From Nyssa sinensis (lineage: Eukaryota > Streptophyta > Magnoliopsida > Cornales > Nyssaceae), in contig CM018037.1 in assembly GCA_008638375.1 (NCBI GenBank), forward strand, positions 33,837,076 to 33,901,075: 64,000 nt of DNA, in the 5' to 3' direction. Positions within the stretch are counted from its first letter, which is position 1. The number at the start of each line of letters is the position of its first letter. Position numbers and translations under genes: made by a program. This document shows, piece after piece, positions 25,730 through 37,992 of the stretch. Under the pieces are notes generated by a model. The model was given only the letters and a program-made list of their open reading frames with translations, was not told where the DNA came from and did not search any database.

Positions 25730-27252
25730 AGTCGTAGTAATATCTAAAAATAGTTGTACTTATCAAAAAAAAATAGTCGTAGTAATATCTAGCTTCATCT
25801 TTTCTTCATTCTCTGCATTTTTCTAAGCTCTAAAGCTTCATAGCCGGACAGTATTTTTTTTATAAATGGGTCATAGCCGGACCATACTTTTTTTATAAAT
25901 GGGTCATAGCCGGACCTTATTTAACAATTTTTTTTTATAAGTAAGGGTAAATATGTCTAATTTAACACCTTTTTACCCATAAAAATCCCATCTTCCAAAC
26001 CCCAAACCTTCCATAAGTTAATTATTAATCTGTAGCACACAAAAGAAGTAGAACACAATTTAACCAAAAGTCACTGTTCGCAGGGTACTGTTCTCTTCCT
26101 TGAAGTGCTTATTTAAAGCTTCAAACTCTACTCTCTCTTTTTTTACACTTTTTACATGCCCTAAAATCCAATATTTTTATACTTTTTTACCACAAAAATC
26201 AATTAAAAACAGCACCGGAAAGATGGTCTTTGCAGTTGCCCATATTGATTTTGGTGTCTTAGCTTGTAGGACAGTGCACCCTCCCTCATACTCATCTTAC
26301 GTCACTGCTTCCTCAGAATGTTTGGATGATACTCTGGAATGCACTTAACAAGTAAATGCTTCAATAGTAAAGAATGGAGATATATTGTCAGAAAACCAAA
26401 AGAAAAGGATTTCGCCAGCAGAAAGGTGAAAGAACATTTGGAAAAGCTCAGAGGAGATTCGGTTGGGGAAGCCTCCAGCTGATCACAAAGGTTTTTCAAC
26501 TGAATAAAGTAACAAGAAGGAGCCTTAAGTTAACTACCCTGCTTCAGGCCATGTTGTTCAATATGCAGCAGGCACAGTGAGGCACTAACGCTTGCTTGTA
26601 ATCACATCTTCATTAACTTCCCTCAAAAGTAAGCCTTGCCTTTCTTGGGTCTGTAATGCCCCATATGCAGCTACAAGACGATATATGACTGTGTTATTCA
26701 ATGGGATCTGTCATCTCTGGACTCGGTGTTTTAAGTCGGGTCACTCACCACAATTATCAAGTTTTGAAGACTGGATGAAAACTTTGTGTCACTTTAACCA
26801 CCAACGGACTTTTAGTTGGAGGCTACACTGGATAAAATCATTGTTACTTATACGGTTATACAACATTATCAATTCCCACAAATCTGAGTTTAAACAGTAC
26901 TGAATTTTTCAGGAATTTTTAGTAATGGAAGATCAGTAATTTTCTCGGTGATTTCTTCATCTTGTTTCCAATAAGACCCACAAATAAATAAATTGAATAT
27001 AGATGGAATCTGATAGTCCTCTAGGAAGATCATTATTTTTCTTTTTTGCCATAAATGTGTATTTATGTATGTACTAATGATGTAAGGAAACGCAACGAGC
27101 TATACTTCTCGTAAAATTAGCATAATTTCAAACATCAAACCGCCATCAATAACAAGTTATAAATACAATTACCAATAACAATCCCTAAACACTACGACAA
27201 TCACAAAACCAAAACCAGCTATCAACCCTAAAGAGATAGAATCTTACTTGCA
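25730..27252. other. Intergenic DNA, no confident gene
   Basis: A short direct repeat (CATAGCCGGACCATACTTTTT / CATAGCCGGACCTTA) lies near 25840-25920. A 47-codon plus-strand frame at 26339-26482 is rich in Lys, Arg and Glu but has no recognised family. Several other short frames follow to 26903. The block 26080-26900 is less AT-rich than its surroundings and could be transcribed, but no splice-consistent gene could be built. The part next to 27253 holds the 3' untranslated region of the EF-hand gene. Confidence 0.4.
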
Positions 27253-27696
27253 TCACTTGGCGACCATCCTAGCAATGAAGTTCTCATACCGGATCTTCCC
27301 GTCGGATCCAACCTCCACCTCCCGGATCCATTCGTCGAACTCCGCCGGCTCCAACTTTTCCCCAATACTGGTCAGGATGTGCTTGAGATCCGAAACGACG
27401 ACGAACCCGGTTCCGTCCTTGTCCAATACCTTGAACGCGTCGCGAAGCTGACGATCGAAGGGCTCGGGCTTGAGATGCTTGGACATGAGTTCGAGGAACC
27501 GAGGGAAATCGAACGGCGAGGTCAGATTTTCCTCGGCAATGATGGACTTGAGCTGGGCTTGGGTAGGGTTGCCTCCGAGTGACCTCATCAAAATGCCCAA
27601 TTCGGACGGAGCGATCTTGCCGTCGCCGTCGGAGTCGAAAAGCGTGAAGGCTTCTTTCATGGAAGATACTTGGTCATCGCTCAGATCTTTCCCCAT
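27253..27696 (-). CDS. CML13/14: Calmodulin-like protein, CML13/CML14 type
   Basis: Intronless gene of 147 residues starting [20 protein letters not shown] and ending [13 protein letters not shown]. It matches the divergent calmodulin-like group CML13/CML14 along its whole length (family about 148 residues). EF-hand 1 is canonical ([12 protein letters not shown], about 22-33). EF-hand 2 has lost its loop ligands (ENLTSPFDF region). EF-hand 3 ([12 protein letters not shown], about 93-104) ends in Asp where Glu is usual. EF-hand 4 ([11 protein letters not shown]) lacks the first ligand. One good calcium site is thus expected. In Arabidopsis this group binds IQ motifs of myosins, CAMTA and IQD proteins, often without calcium, acting as a light chain. 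The gene is GC-rich for this window and has a CT-rich leader just upstream. Confidence 0.94.
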   Translation of the reverse strand: MGKDLSDDQVSSMKEAFTLFDSDGDGKIAPSELGILMRSLGGNPTQAQLKSIIAEENLTSPFDFPRFLELMSKHLKPEPFDRQLRDAFKVLDKDGTGFVVVSDLKHILTSIGEKLEPAEFDEWIREVEVGSDGKIRYENFIARMVAK

Positions 27697-27712
27697 TGTT
27701 GCTGCTGCTGCT

Positions 27713-27713
<1 letters not shown>

Positions 27714-27747
<34 letters not shown>
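27714..27747 (-). repeat. (CT)17 microsatellite in the leader of the EF-hand gene
   Basis: A 34-bp CT/GA run starts 18 bp upstream of the start codon on the minus strand, where it reads GAGAGA. It is separated from the ATG only by a short GCA/TGC triplet run (27699-27713). Its place suggests it is in the transcribed leader or core promoter, and its length probably varies between individuals. Confidence 0.9.
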
Positions 27748-27748
<1 letters not shown>

Positions 27749-29945
27749 GGTGGTTGTCTAGTCTAGGAGAATGGAGAAATGAATGAATGTGGGGTTTAAT
27801 CGTAATTAACAATAATCTGAGGACCGCTTCCATGATTTTCCAACTTTCAACATCCGATCCGGCGCAATATTGGCTCGGTCACGCAGTGCCTAAAAACTAG
27901 AGTCATAAACCTCTGATGGGGTCATTATTGGCCCATACCATCCCGTCCACGGTCGGAAGATTAATTGTACCGTTAGCTAGGAACCTAAGTCGGGCGGGTC
28001 GGGCCAGCTTCAGGTCTGTTTCGACTCAGCCCGTGATATGATATGGGACAATCAATCCGATCCTGAGTCCAAACTGAAATCTGAGAAGTAGAACCCGAGC
28101 ATGTCTCGAGTTAACCTTGAACAATATTAGATTGTTCGGGTTGTCCAAAGTTTCAAGTTTAAACGGACTGAACTCGAGTTTACACTTGAGCAAATTAAAA
28201 TTTTATTATTGTATATGTGTGTGTGTAGGTTGGGTTCAGAATCAAGCTCGGGTTTCTAAAGCACTTGATCAGGCCCAGCCTGAATTCTAGTTAGGCTTGT
28301 GATGTGAAGGTCATGCTCATCCCAATTTGTATAAAAAGTTGTTCGAGCCCATAATTTTTCAAATTTGCCCACCCAACTTGCAATCTTACTGTCAGCCCAT
28401 GACAATTCAAAACTTACAACTTAATTAATGTGTGCATGTCATGTCCGTGCATGACTTACACACATTAATTAAATCATGAATTTCGGATCTTCCCAGTTCA
28501 CGGTAGTACTCTCTTACCTAGAATGGCACTGATAAATATTGATCATGTCAATGCCCCGCCCAAAAAAGTAATTATCTAGTGGAACAACTACTCTTTCTTA
28601 TCAAATGTGGTATGATTGTATTTTATGAAATTTACACTTTTTTATTTTATGAATATTTAAAATTTAACAAAAGACAATCACATTATATCACATCAAATAA
28701 TGATGTAAAGTAACGATGTATTGGATAATGTCTCATTCAAATAAGAATAAACCAATGTAACTTTGAATCTTTCAGGGCCCAAACTAAAACCTAGCTTTAG
28801 GGATTCACAGCCCAACACAACTAAGTCACAAGTTGGGGTTACTTGTCTTGAGCCCAAGTTAGAATATTTAGAAATTTATTGAAAGAACTATAAATTAGGG
28901 GGGGGGGGGGGGAGGATCATATTTAAGTTATGTTAAAGCTTGTTTAATCTTGGGTTTTTTAAAGACAAATAACACTAACCCCTCTTTAAGTGTCATGAGG
29001 GAACTTTAATCATTGTATTATGTCTTTGATTAATCCTATATTATTTTATACACTTAAATTCTTAAACTAGGACCCATGCAATAGGATTTTATCCTTCTTT
29101 ACATGGACACAAACACAATGGTGTCACCCATTTGATTTTTGAAGTAAAGAGAGAGAGAGCGAGAGAGAGAGAGAGAGAGACCAGATGAGGGCTCCCCCCA
29201 ATAATTTTTCTTTATGAAACTACTTTTACTTTACAGGCTAACACAAGGGCCAATAATATATAGATTTTTATTTTCACATATCATTTTTATTTTATTTTTA
29301 ATTTTCCCAATTTCCAATTATTTTTCACAAACTTCTATTTGTATTCCTTCCTTCTAACAACATGAAGTGTGAAGGTTTTGTAGTATTTTCAAAAATATAT
29401 ATATATATATATATTTATATAAAATTAATATAAATTTTATAAAATATTTAAATATGAACATGATGTTACCCGTGAGACTTTTTCCCTGAAATTTTTATAT
29501 TTTGCTGTGATGACAGAGAATGATTTCTTTTCTCATTCCGTTACAATCTTGTTCAACCAATTCTAATTTTCCCTTTAGTTAGTGCACAGCGATTTTTCTT
29601 ACAAAAGGAAGGGGAAAAGGAAAAAGTAGAAGTATGGCCAGAGTGTCATCTGCAAGGCCCAGTCACGCCAATGGTTCGGCCCATCATGTGCTATCTTTAT
29701 GCCACCTGCCATGTAGATCTATGAATTTGCTTTTGGTAATACTTTCACTTGAGGGGGTTCACTCACTGGTTTTGTTAGGTTGCAAATTGCTTTGAACTTT
29801 CTCATGCAAAGCGAAGATGCTTTACCCATCTCAAAAAGGACAATTCAGGGTGATTTCCAAGCCAATTCGTGAGACTTCCCATTTCCCAAACAGCTCCTGG
29901 TCAAAAGAGTCTTTTCTGGCCATTCGCAAGCGATGGAAAAAATTC
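27748..29945. other. Intergenic DNA, no gene seen
   Basis: No coding frame of note. It holds a 23-bp imperfect hairpin (28421-28472), a run of 15 G (28898-28912), an interrupted (GA)n tract (29148-29180) and an (AT)n tract (about 29394-29415). The word pair GGTCGGGCCAGCTT / CAGGCCCAGCC near 27990-28280, with GGGTT-rich text between, resembles degraded dispersed repeats. Confidence 0.5.
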
Positions 29946-30115
29946 TTTTAGGTGGCGTTTAAATAATATTTCTAGATATAATTTTTTAAAAATTTTATAA
30001 TTAATTTTTTTAAAACTATAAAAATGTATTTGAATATGATAATCTAAATTATAAAAAATTAAAATTAATAACTTATCAAATATGTATTCTACATTTTAAA
30101 ATTAAAATTCTGTTT
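29946..30115. mobile_element. Half-length relative of the hairpin MITE at 6804
   Basis: From about 29951 the sequence follows the left arm of the 6804-7170 element: AGATATAATTTTTTAAAAAT, then TTTGAATATGATAATCTAAA, then AAATTAAAATTAATAACTTA. It stops near the place where that element's centre would lie, and no matching right arm follows. It is therefore a truncated copy of the same MITE family. Confidence 0.6.
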
Positions 30116-30966
30116 TATTATTTTATTAATATAATAATCATATCACATAAACAAACGTATAGTGACATAATAATATATTATTTTATTAATATTTTATCTT
30201 ATGTGATATGGTTATTATTTTAATAAAATATAATATATATAATAAAATATTATTTAAAAGATATATTATTACATACTTCACCTACCAAATAATATAATAT
30301 AAACTGGGTCCTGAACTTTGAGCTGGTATTGGTCCCACAGGATATGGCCCACTGCCCTAATGGAAAGGATAGTGTCTTGTGACTACATTTGGGATATCAT
30401 TGCTAAAATCCCTAGCTGTGCTGAAAATGAATGTGATGGTTTTTTGGCATGTTAGAATAATTAAGTGATTTCACTCTTTAAAAGCAAATATTGTTTCCTA
30501 ATTTTACTAATTTATAAATTAAGAGTGACCACTGAAAACTGCTTTATAAGCTTTCTAATATATATCTAAACATGTTCTATAATGAAGAAGAATTCTTCAT
30601 CAATATGATTTTGAGATTAGCTGTCAAGGACTGTTTGGTATACAAAATTGCATTAGTCAAGGTTACATTTGAGTTTACCAGGAGTGGAACTTCTGTTTGG
30701 AAATCATAATGTTCCCTTTTTTTATTTTATCATTTTTAATTTTTTATTCTTGATTTTGAGGTTAGCTTAAATTTAGAATAACACACTTAACTTAAGAGAT
30801 TTTTTCACTCCTAAATACAAGATGAGGAAACCTGATATAATAAATACACATAATTCTCATCACCTTTCTTTGCATAGAGATTATTGAACATTTTTTTAGA
30901 GCAAAGGTGTCAAAGGAATCAAATGACGTAACTATCATTTTACTTTTCTAACACTCAAATTTTGTA
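30116..30966. other. AT-rich intergenic DNA, no gene seen
   Basis: The start (30116-30300) contains TTATTTTATTAATAT-type words in both orientations, which may be residual transposon sequence. The remainder shows no coding signal. Confidence 0.5.
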
Positions 30967-30974
30967 CTCTATAG

Positions 30975-31384
30975 TAGGGCTGTAAATGGATTGGATTCGG
31001 ACCGGATTAGAGCCGATCGGAATCCGAATCCGTTTAATAAGAAATCCGATCCGATACAATCTGTTAATCCAACGGATCATGCGAATGTTAATCCGTATCT
31101 GAATCCGTTAATAACCAGATATCCGATCCGTTAATCCGGTCCAATCCTTTTAAAATTATAATATATATATATATATATTAAAATTAATATATTATATATA
31201 TTAATATATATATATATAATATTGTAAACGGATCGGATCAGTCTATATCATATCTAGTCTGTTTATATTTGGGATAATCTGATTCGAATCGAGTCACGAA
31301 TCACTATTTCTAAAATCATATCTGGACTTAACGGATCGGACCTCTGATCGGATCGGATCGCGATCCGATCTATTGATAGCTCTA
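30975..31384. mobile_element. hAT-type MITE, GGATCGGAT-rich
   Basis: About 410 bp, starting TAGGGCTGTAAATGGATTGG and ending GATCTATTGATAGCTCTA (complement TAGAGCTATCAATAGATC). The flanks are CTCTATAG (30967-30974) and CTCTATAA (31385-31392), a 7-of-8 match in the hAT target length. The internal part is full of GGATCGGAT / ATCCGATCC words in both orientations around an (AT)n centre, so the whole can fold back. TAGGGCTGNNAA termini are typical of plant hAT MITEs. Confidence 0.78.
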
Positions 31385-31392
31385 CTCTATAA

Positions 31393-31442
31393 GAGGCAAA
31401 ATGCCCTTAGCAGATGATGGGAGGCATATATGGGTTATGTCG

Positions 31443-31476
<34 letters not shown>

Positions 31477-34398
31477 GACGAGGCAAAATTTGGTAGGAAT
31501 GATAACTATTACAATTTTTCTTATGATTGGTTAGTTTAATTTGTTTAATATATTTTAAATTTAAAATATATTAAAATGTAAAAATAATTACTTATTTTAG
31601 CTGCTATTATTGGTGCGCATGTATGACAGTAAGAGTCATTGATGGACATAACACTATAATAAAAATTAAATGAATATTTTACCTACTCAAATAATTTTCC
31701 CCTATCAGAGTTGCTCTAAAAGTTTCCATAGCCCAAAGGAATTGAGGCAAAGAACAATCCTCCAATCACATCCACCACCTCTCTAATAAACCATTTTAGT
31801 GACATAGTCCCATGACAGAAAAGAAATTTTTGGCACAACACCTTCCCAACAATATTATGCCTATAATAAGATAGGAAACCAAGATTCTACATGCCTAAAA
31901 AGCAACAAGAAATGAAATATAAAAAGGGGCAACAAAACTTCTTTTTTTGGGTTGATTGTAGTGAAAAGTGTAGCAGAAGATGGGTTGTTTCTAGCATTAT
32001 GTGGATTAAAACTAGAGGGCAATTGAATCCCATATCTCCCTTTCTTGAAAAAACCATACTTGCTTTTCCCAAAGGGCTTTGTTAGTTGAAAAAGTTGAAC
32101 TTGTGTTTGTATGTGTTTGTTTAACCATAGAGAACACAATGGAAAATGAAAGCATTATAGGTTATTGTTATTATTATTATTGTTGTTATATAAAACAGAA
32201 GATAGTGTAATTTGAATTTGGAGTCTCTCAATTTCATTAGAAATGAAGATACTTTTATTTGTGAATGAATAAGAGAAAAAGTGATTTTGAAAATTATGTT
32301 TTTTTTTTTTTAAATTTATCTTAAAACTATTTTTCTAGCGCGTGAAACAAACAGAGAGTCTCTATTTTATAATAAAGAGAAGCACATCTAAAATAATTTG
32401 TACCAATACTCAATACAATATTTACTAAATGAGGATACAATGTATTAAATTGGGATAATTATACTAATTTCTCCGGTGATTTATCACAATTATAAAAATC
32501 TCTTTCATGATCTCGATATTACACTATTTCTCTTGTTAGAATTGTGAGAGACAGACGTTAACAAAAAAATATAAATTTATTATTTTACTTTTAAAGATAA
32601 TTATACTAATTTTACTTACGATATTTGATAATTATAAAAATTTCTTTTGTGATTTTTGAAAAAATAATTAAAATCAATGTAGTATATAAAGATATTTTGA
32701 TCATATAAGAAATTTGTTTGAAATCGTAACACTGTTAATAATAGGTTTTATATGAAAAAAGAAATGTGTATATTAGTATAATTTTGAAAAATACAAGAAA
32801 GATTTTATAATTATCGGATAAGTTGGGGGGGGGGGGGAGAAGAATGAAACTATCCGTATTAAATTTATATAAAAAAGAAATCAATTCTTAGTTAACTAAC
32901 TGTTTAATATCAGTGCGTTTGATTATAGATTTTAAAATAAGAGTGGTAATCAGATGGATCGTCGGCTCATAACAGCCTGATAGTACGTCAAAAATAGGGG
33001 TGTAACTCAAGCATTGAGTAATGTACTCTTTTTCCAAACTTACCCAATGATTTGGAGAGGAGTTCCAAAGACTTGCAAGGACTGAACACATCTGATCGTG
33101 ACCCTTTTGAATTCAGATTCCTCGGTGCGTTGCGAGGGAATCCATCGTCGAGGACGCATAAACTCTACGCGCTACTGGTAGGCGCGTGGCATGTACCCAA
33201 ACACTTCTGGACACTCGTACCAAGGCATCAAAATCAAGTGCTTTGCAGACCATCATAGAATGGTGATCTAAGCAATTCGGGTGCCAATCATGAGCGTTGA
33301 ATGAATCAACCTTCCTTTGGCAACCTTAATCAGTACTAATCTAGATAGGACCCAGTAATTTATTTTCCATGTTTCCTCGTACTTCATTTTTTATGTAATG
33401 AAATTAAAATTTTTGTATCCATCTCATTAAAATTTAGGATGAATTTATAATAAAGGCATTCCATCCTCTTCTCGTTTTATCCTACTTAAATAGATAAAAT
33501 TTTGTTTTTATAATTAATATTTATAACAATATTTTTTTAATCATTTATTAAGATTTTAGACAAACTTAATATAGAATTATATGTTAAAAATATAGAATAA
33601 AATAAATATTTTAATTTTTGATTAACATTTATATTTTTTAAACAAGTATAACAATTTGTTCAAAATATATTAATTATAATTAATTTAATAAAATAAATAA
33701 AATTTTCAAAATAAATGAAAATTTCAATATGAACGTGATTTGTTTGGCACGAAATTTAAATAAATTTGAAAAAAATTAAATGAGTTCACATGGTTTCTTT
33801 AATCATAAAACATGAATTGGTAAAGCTTTGCCTCACACTCGTGTTGCTATGTGCTTAAGATATGATAATTCTTTCAATACTTAATATACGACAATTCATA
33901 TCAGATAATTTATAAGTGTTTGTAATATTAATTTATAAATGACATGTATCAATCAAATCATAAATTTTTAAATTTGACAACCTACCGTAACTTTATATAT
34001 TAGATTTATCTTAACAAAAAAATGACACGATCTGTCATGAATACTAACACTTATAATTTAATTAACACATATTATATAAATTAATATTATGTATAATTAT
34101 GTATTTTCGTATAATACATGCAGATCGTGAGTTTCCGCTCCTCGCGACTCATGTTAGGATTTCTCTTGCCCTCACTCTGCCGAGGGAATGTGGACTATCA
34201 TCAGTCAAATCAGTCTTTTACACAGTCTTTCATCCGATCATTTAAAACAATATTTATGCACCTAGGCTCCATGAGCTCTCGTGATCATTCAGAGAGTAAA
34301 CACATCTCACAGCCAGCATCCCAGTTCATCACTCTCAACTTCTTTCGATCGCTATTCATCTTTCACAAGCCACAGTTTCCACCACCTCCCTGATCTTG
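31393..34398. other. Intergenic DNA, no confident gene
   Basis: This holds a (GA)14 tract (31446-31473), a run of 13 G (32825-32837) and an old internal duplication: GATAATTATACTAATTT at about 32453 and again at 32596, each followed by a block ending AATTATAAAAAT. A GC-richer stretch at 33030-33310 has no in-frame family resemblance. The rest is AT-rich. No gene could be supported. Confidence 0.45.
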
Positions 34399-34434
34399 CC
34401 ACGTCATCTGGTCACCACACTTATGATGACGTGG
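34399..34434 (+). promoter_or_regulatory. Inverted pair of TGACGTGG bZIP-type motifs upstream of the LRR-RLK
   Basis: CCACGTCATC (34399-34408) and its exact complement GATGACGTGG (34425-34434) face each other 16 bases apart, about 150-190 bp before the receptor start codon. TGACGTGG is a C/G-box hybrid bound by plant bZIP factors. The sites and their symmetry are seen directly; regulation is inferred. Confidence 0.5.
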
Positions 34435-34585
34435 GACAATCAGGCGCGTTGTCATCATTTACTGTCTTTTCATTTGAAGCGGTATGAATATCTCTGCAAC
34501 TCCTCGCTTCCTTACCATCTTCTCTGTCTAAGAAAGGGGGGGAGAGAGAGAGAGGGGAAGAAGAAGAGCCGAGCCAAAACCAAGC

Positions 34586-37500
34586 ATGGGTATCTCAGCA
34601 TTTGTCTCCTATGTCCTCCTAATATTCACACTCTTTCACGCACCACCTGTTCATGGACATGCCGAGCTTAGAGCCCTCATGGACACGAAGGCCAGTCTCG
34701 ATCCAGCCAACACTTTTCTCACCTCATGGACCGTTTCGGGCGACCCATGTGACGACTCATTCGAAGGTGTTGTGTGCAATGAGAAGCGCCAGGTAGCCAA
34801 CATTTCGTTGCAGGGCAAAGGTCTTTCCGGCACGCTTTCGCCGGCTATCGCCGGGCTTAAGCACCTGACGGGTTTGTACTTGCATTACAACTCTTTGTAT
34901 GGAGAGATACCCAGTGATATTTCGAACTTGACTGAGCTGAGCGATCTGTATCTGAATGTCAATAATCTCTCTGGGAACGTACCGCCTGAACTTGGAAACA
35001 TGGCTAGTTTACAAGGTTAGCGGTGGATCTCACAATCTCACTTTGTAGATATTTATCAGTCTATCAATCTCTTCATTGCTAAACTGAAAAGGGTTTCTTA
35101 AAGAGCTGAATATTACAAAGAATCATCTTTAATCTTGCTCGAGACTTTCCTTTTGTCTCTGTGTATTTCTTGTTTACATACAGTTCTACGTCTTATTACT
35201 CTCTCCATGTCTGTCTTTCTCTGTTCTCTTCAGCTGAACTCATATGGGTTTTGTTTCTCTAATCTGAATGTGATTAAAAAGAACCTTATTCTTGCTTGAC
35301 GGGTCTTTTTCTTCATAGACCTTGACATATTTGGATTTTCTGAGGTTTCAGCAGTATGGGCAATCTTCTATGTTAGATATACAACTGACGGCATTGAAGT
35401 GCTCCAATTTTCTTAAATTATTTATGCATTGCATATCTGCTTTGTTTATATTTTTACATTTTTATGAAATATATTTGGTCATATTGCCTTTCTTTGAAAA
35501 GCTTCGATTTGTTTTTGCTGATTTACGTGATGCTCCAACTTAGCTCATATGTGGTCTCTTTCAAAGTCTTTTAAGTTGTTTAAAGTATTTTTTTGCTTGT
35601 GCAACTTTGCTCATGTAGTTTTTGTTTGAAAGTTGCAACATTATTTAAAAATATATGTACTTCTGCAACAAAATTCATTTGGATTTCCTTATAAAGCATC
35701 AATCTTGTTGGCATCTTGGTTTTTGGGTTTTTGTTTTGACTTATTTGAGTCTGAACTTTGATTGTATAGTTTTGCATCTGCATTGTAGTTTTACAGCTTT
35801 GTTGTAACCAGTTCACCGGAAGCATACCAACACAGTTGGGGTCACTGAAGAAGCTTAGTGTTCTAGCTCTACAATCTAATCAACTAAGTGGTGCGATCCC
35901 TGCAAGCTTAGGGGATTTGGGATTGTTAGTGAGGCTAGATTTGAGTTTTAATCACCTCTTTGGTTCAATTCCCACAAGCCTTGCTGGTGCTCCTCTGCTG
36001 GAAGTTCTAGATGTCCGAAACAATACTTTCTCTGGCGATGTACCTCCAGGTAAAATATTTCCTTCATATTACATTCAATTTGTTACATGTGTTTCAATTT
36101 TATTTGTTGAAAAAAAAATGATCCCTTGTTGGTTTTGTTTTTTCTGTGGATGGATGAAGCTCTGAAGAGATTAGTTGGAGGATTTCAATATGGAAACAAC
36201 CCACGATTATGTGGAGTTGGCTTTTCATCTTTAAGAGCTTGCAGTGCTTTGGATCATCTAAATCCAAGCAGACCTGAACCTTATGGGGACGGCACAGCTG
36301 GTCTCTCAACAAAAGACATCCCAGAGTCTGCAAATTTGAAATTGAATTGCGGCCAAACTCGATGCTCAAATTCATCTAAAGGCCCACAAGCATCTGTTGT
36401 TGTTGGTGTCATTGTGGTCACTCTTGCATTGTCAGCTCTAGGAATTCTGATCTTCGCACAATATCGAAAACAGAAGCTTGGGAGCTCATTTGATATATCT
36501 GATGGCCGGCTTTGTACTGACCAGGCCAAGGAGGTTTACAGGAAGAAAGGCTCTCCTCTCGTCAGCCTTGAATACTCCAATGGGTGGGACCCTTTGGCTG
36601 ATGGTCGGAATTTTGGGGGGTGCCCACAAGAGGATTTGCAGAACTTTAGGTTTAATTTGGAAGAGGTAGAGTCAGCTACTCAGTATTTTGCAGAAAAAAA
36701 TTTGTTGGGTAAGAGCAACTTTTCAGCCATCTACAGAGGAATTTTAAGAGATGGATCTGTTGTTGCAATTAAGAGCATTTCTAAAACTAGCTGCAAGTCA
36801 GAGGAAGCTGAGTTCTTGAAGGGACTGAATATTCTAGCGTCATTGAGACATGAAAATTTAGTTGGGTTGAGGGGATTTTGTTGTTCAAGAGGCCGAGGTG
36901 AGTGTTTTCTCGTTTATGAATTTGTTCCGAACGGAACTTTATTGCACTATCTTGATGTGAAAGAGGGGGATGGTCAGGTCCTCGAATGGTCCCCCAGAGT
37001 TTCTATCATCAATGGCATTGCTAGAGGTCAGTTCTATCTTCTTAATGTTGTTCATCAAAGTTTTAAATGAATTTATGTCTACCATAGTTCTTGAAGGTTC
37101 AAATTCACTATTTGAAATGAAATTCAATCAATATTATTTGCTATCATAACCATTTTCTGTATGGTCCCTTGTTCCTTAGCTTCTTGTTGAGTTAAATGAA
37201 CTCAATAACTTGAATTTCTGGAGCCCATCAACATTCTCATGGCTTGTCTTATCAAAAATCCATAAGGTTGTTGGCCTTTTTTGTTTCTAAAATAATCCGT
37301 CTTTCTTTATGAATTTACTTTTTGGAGAATGCTATAGAAATATCCATCTCAAATTATCGAGGATATTTATGTTTCAATTTTTCATTGTTTTCTACACATC
37401 AGGTCAACCTTTTACAAAATTTATAGAGTACTCATGCGATTTAATATAGATAAGCACCATGGTGGTCTTTTTGTTTGTTAAAAATGAGCTTTGTCCCTCT

Positions 37501-37992
37501 TCCTAATCAGGTATAGAATATCTACACGAGGGCAAAGTGAACAAACCTGCTCTAGTTCACCAAAACATATCTGCTGAGAAGGTGCTCATTGATCAACAAT
37601 TCAAACCTTTGCTCTCTCACTCGGGCCTGCACAAGCTTCTTACCAATGACATTGTCTTCTCAGCACTAAAGGCCAGTGCTGCCATGGGATATCTAGCTCC
37701 TGAGTATGCCAATACAGGCCGGTTCACAGAGCAGAGTGATGTTTATGCTTTTGGGGTGCTTGTTTTTCAGATCCTCTCTGGAAAGCAGAAACTTGCTAGC
37801 TCAATACGAGCTGCTGCTGAATCTTGCAAATTTCATGATTTCATTGATACAAGTCTCCACGGCAATTTCTCTGAATATGAAGCTGCAAAGCTTGCGAAAG
37901 TTGCTTTGATGTGTACCCATGAATCTCCCGAGCAAAGGCCATCCATGCAAGCAATTATTCTAGAACTGGGTAACTGCACTAACTATTTGTGA
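34586..37992 (+). CDS. LRR receptor-like kinase with degenerate catalytic motifs
   Basis: Four exons, 34586-35015, 35789-36049, 36160-37026 and 37511-37992, in phase, encode 679 residues. Signal peptide about 1-24; the LRR N-cap (ELRALMDTKASLDPANTFL, then GDPCDDSFEGVVCNE) is followed by about five leucine-rich repeats. A Cys-containing spacer, one membrane helix (about 308-330) and a kinase fold (about 400-670) complete it. The closest family I recognise is the small-ectodomain group of Arabidopsis At5g51560, about 680 residues. The ATP-anchoring lysine is present (VVAIK, about 435), but the catalytic HRD reads HQN (536-538), the magnesium Asn position is Lys543, and DFG reads HSG (556-558). 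APE is kept (YLAPEY). It is therefore probably a pseudokinase that signals by binding partners. The C terminus is short after the last helix. Confidence 0.93.

Noticed and set aside
26339..26482. 47-codon Lys/Arg/Glu-rich plus-strand frame that looks protein-like
   Set aside because: No family resemblance, no splice-consistent extension and no promoter signal; composition alone is not enough.
33030..33310. GC-richer island that might be a gene exon
   Set aside because: No frame on either strand shows a family motif or fitting splice sites; left as unexplained intergenic DNA.
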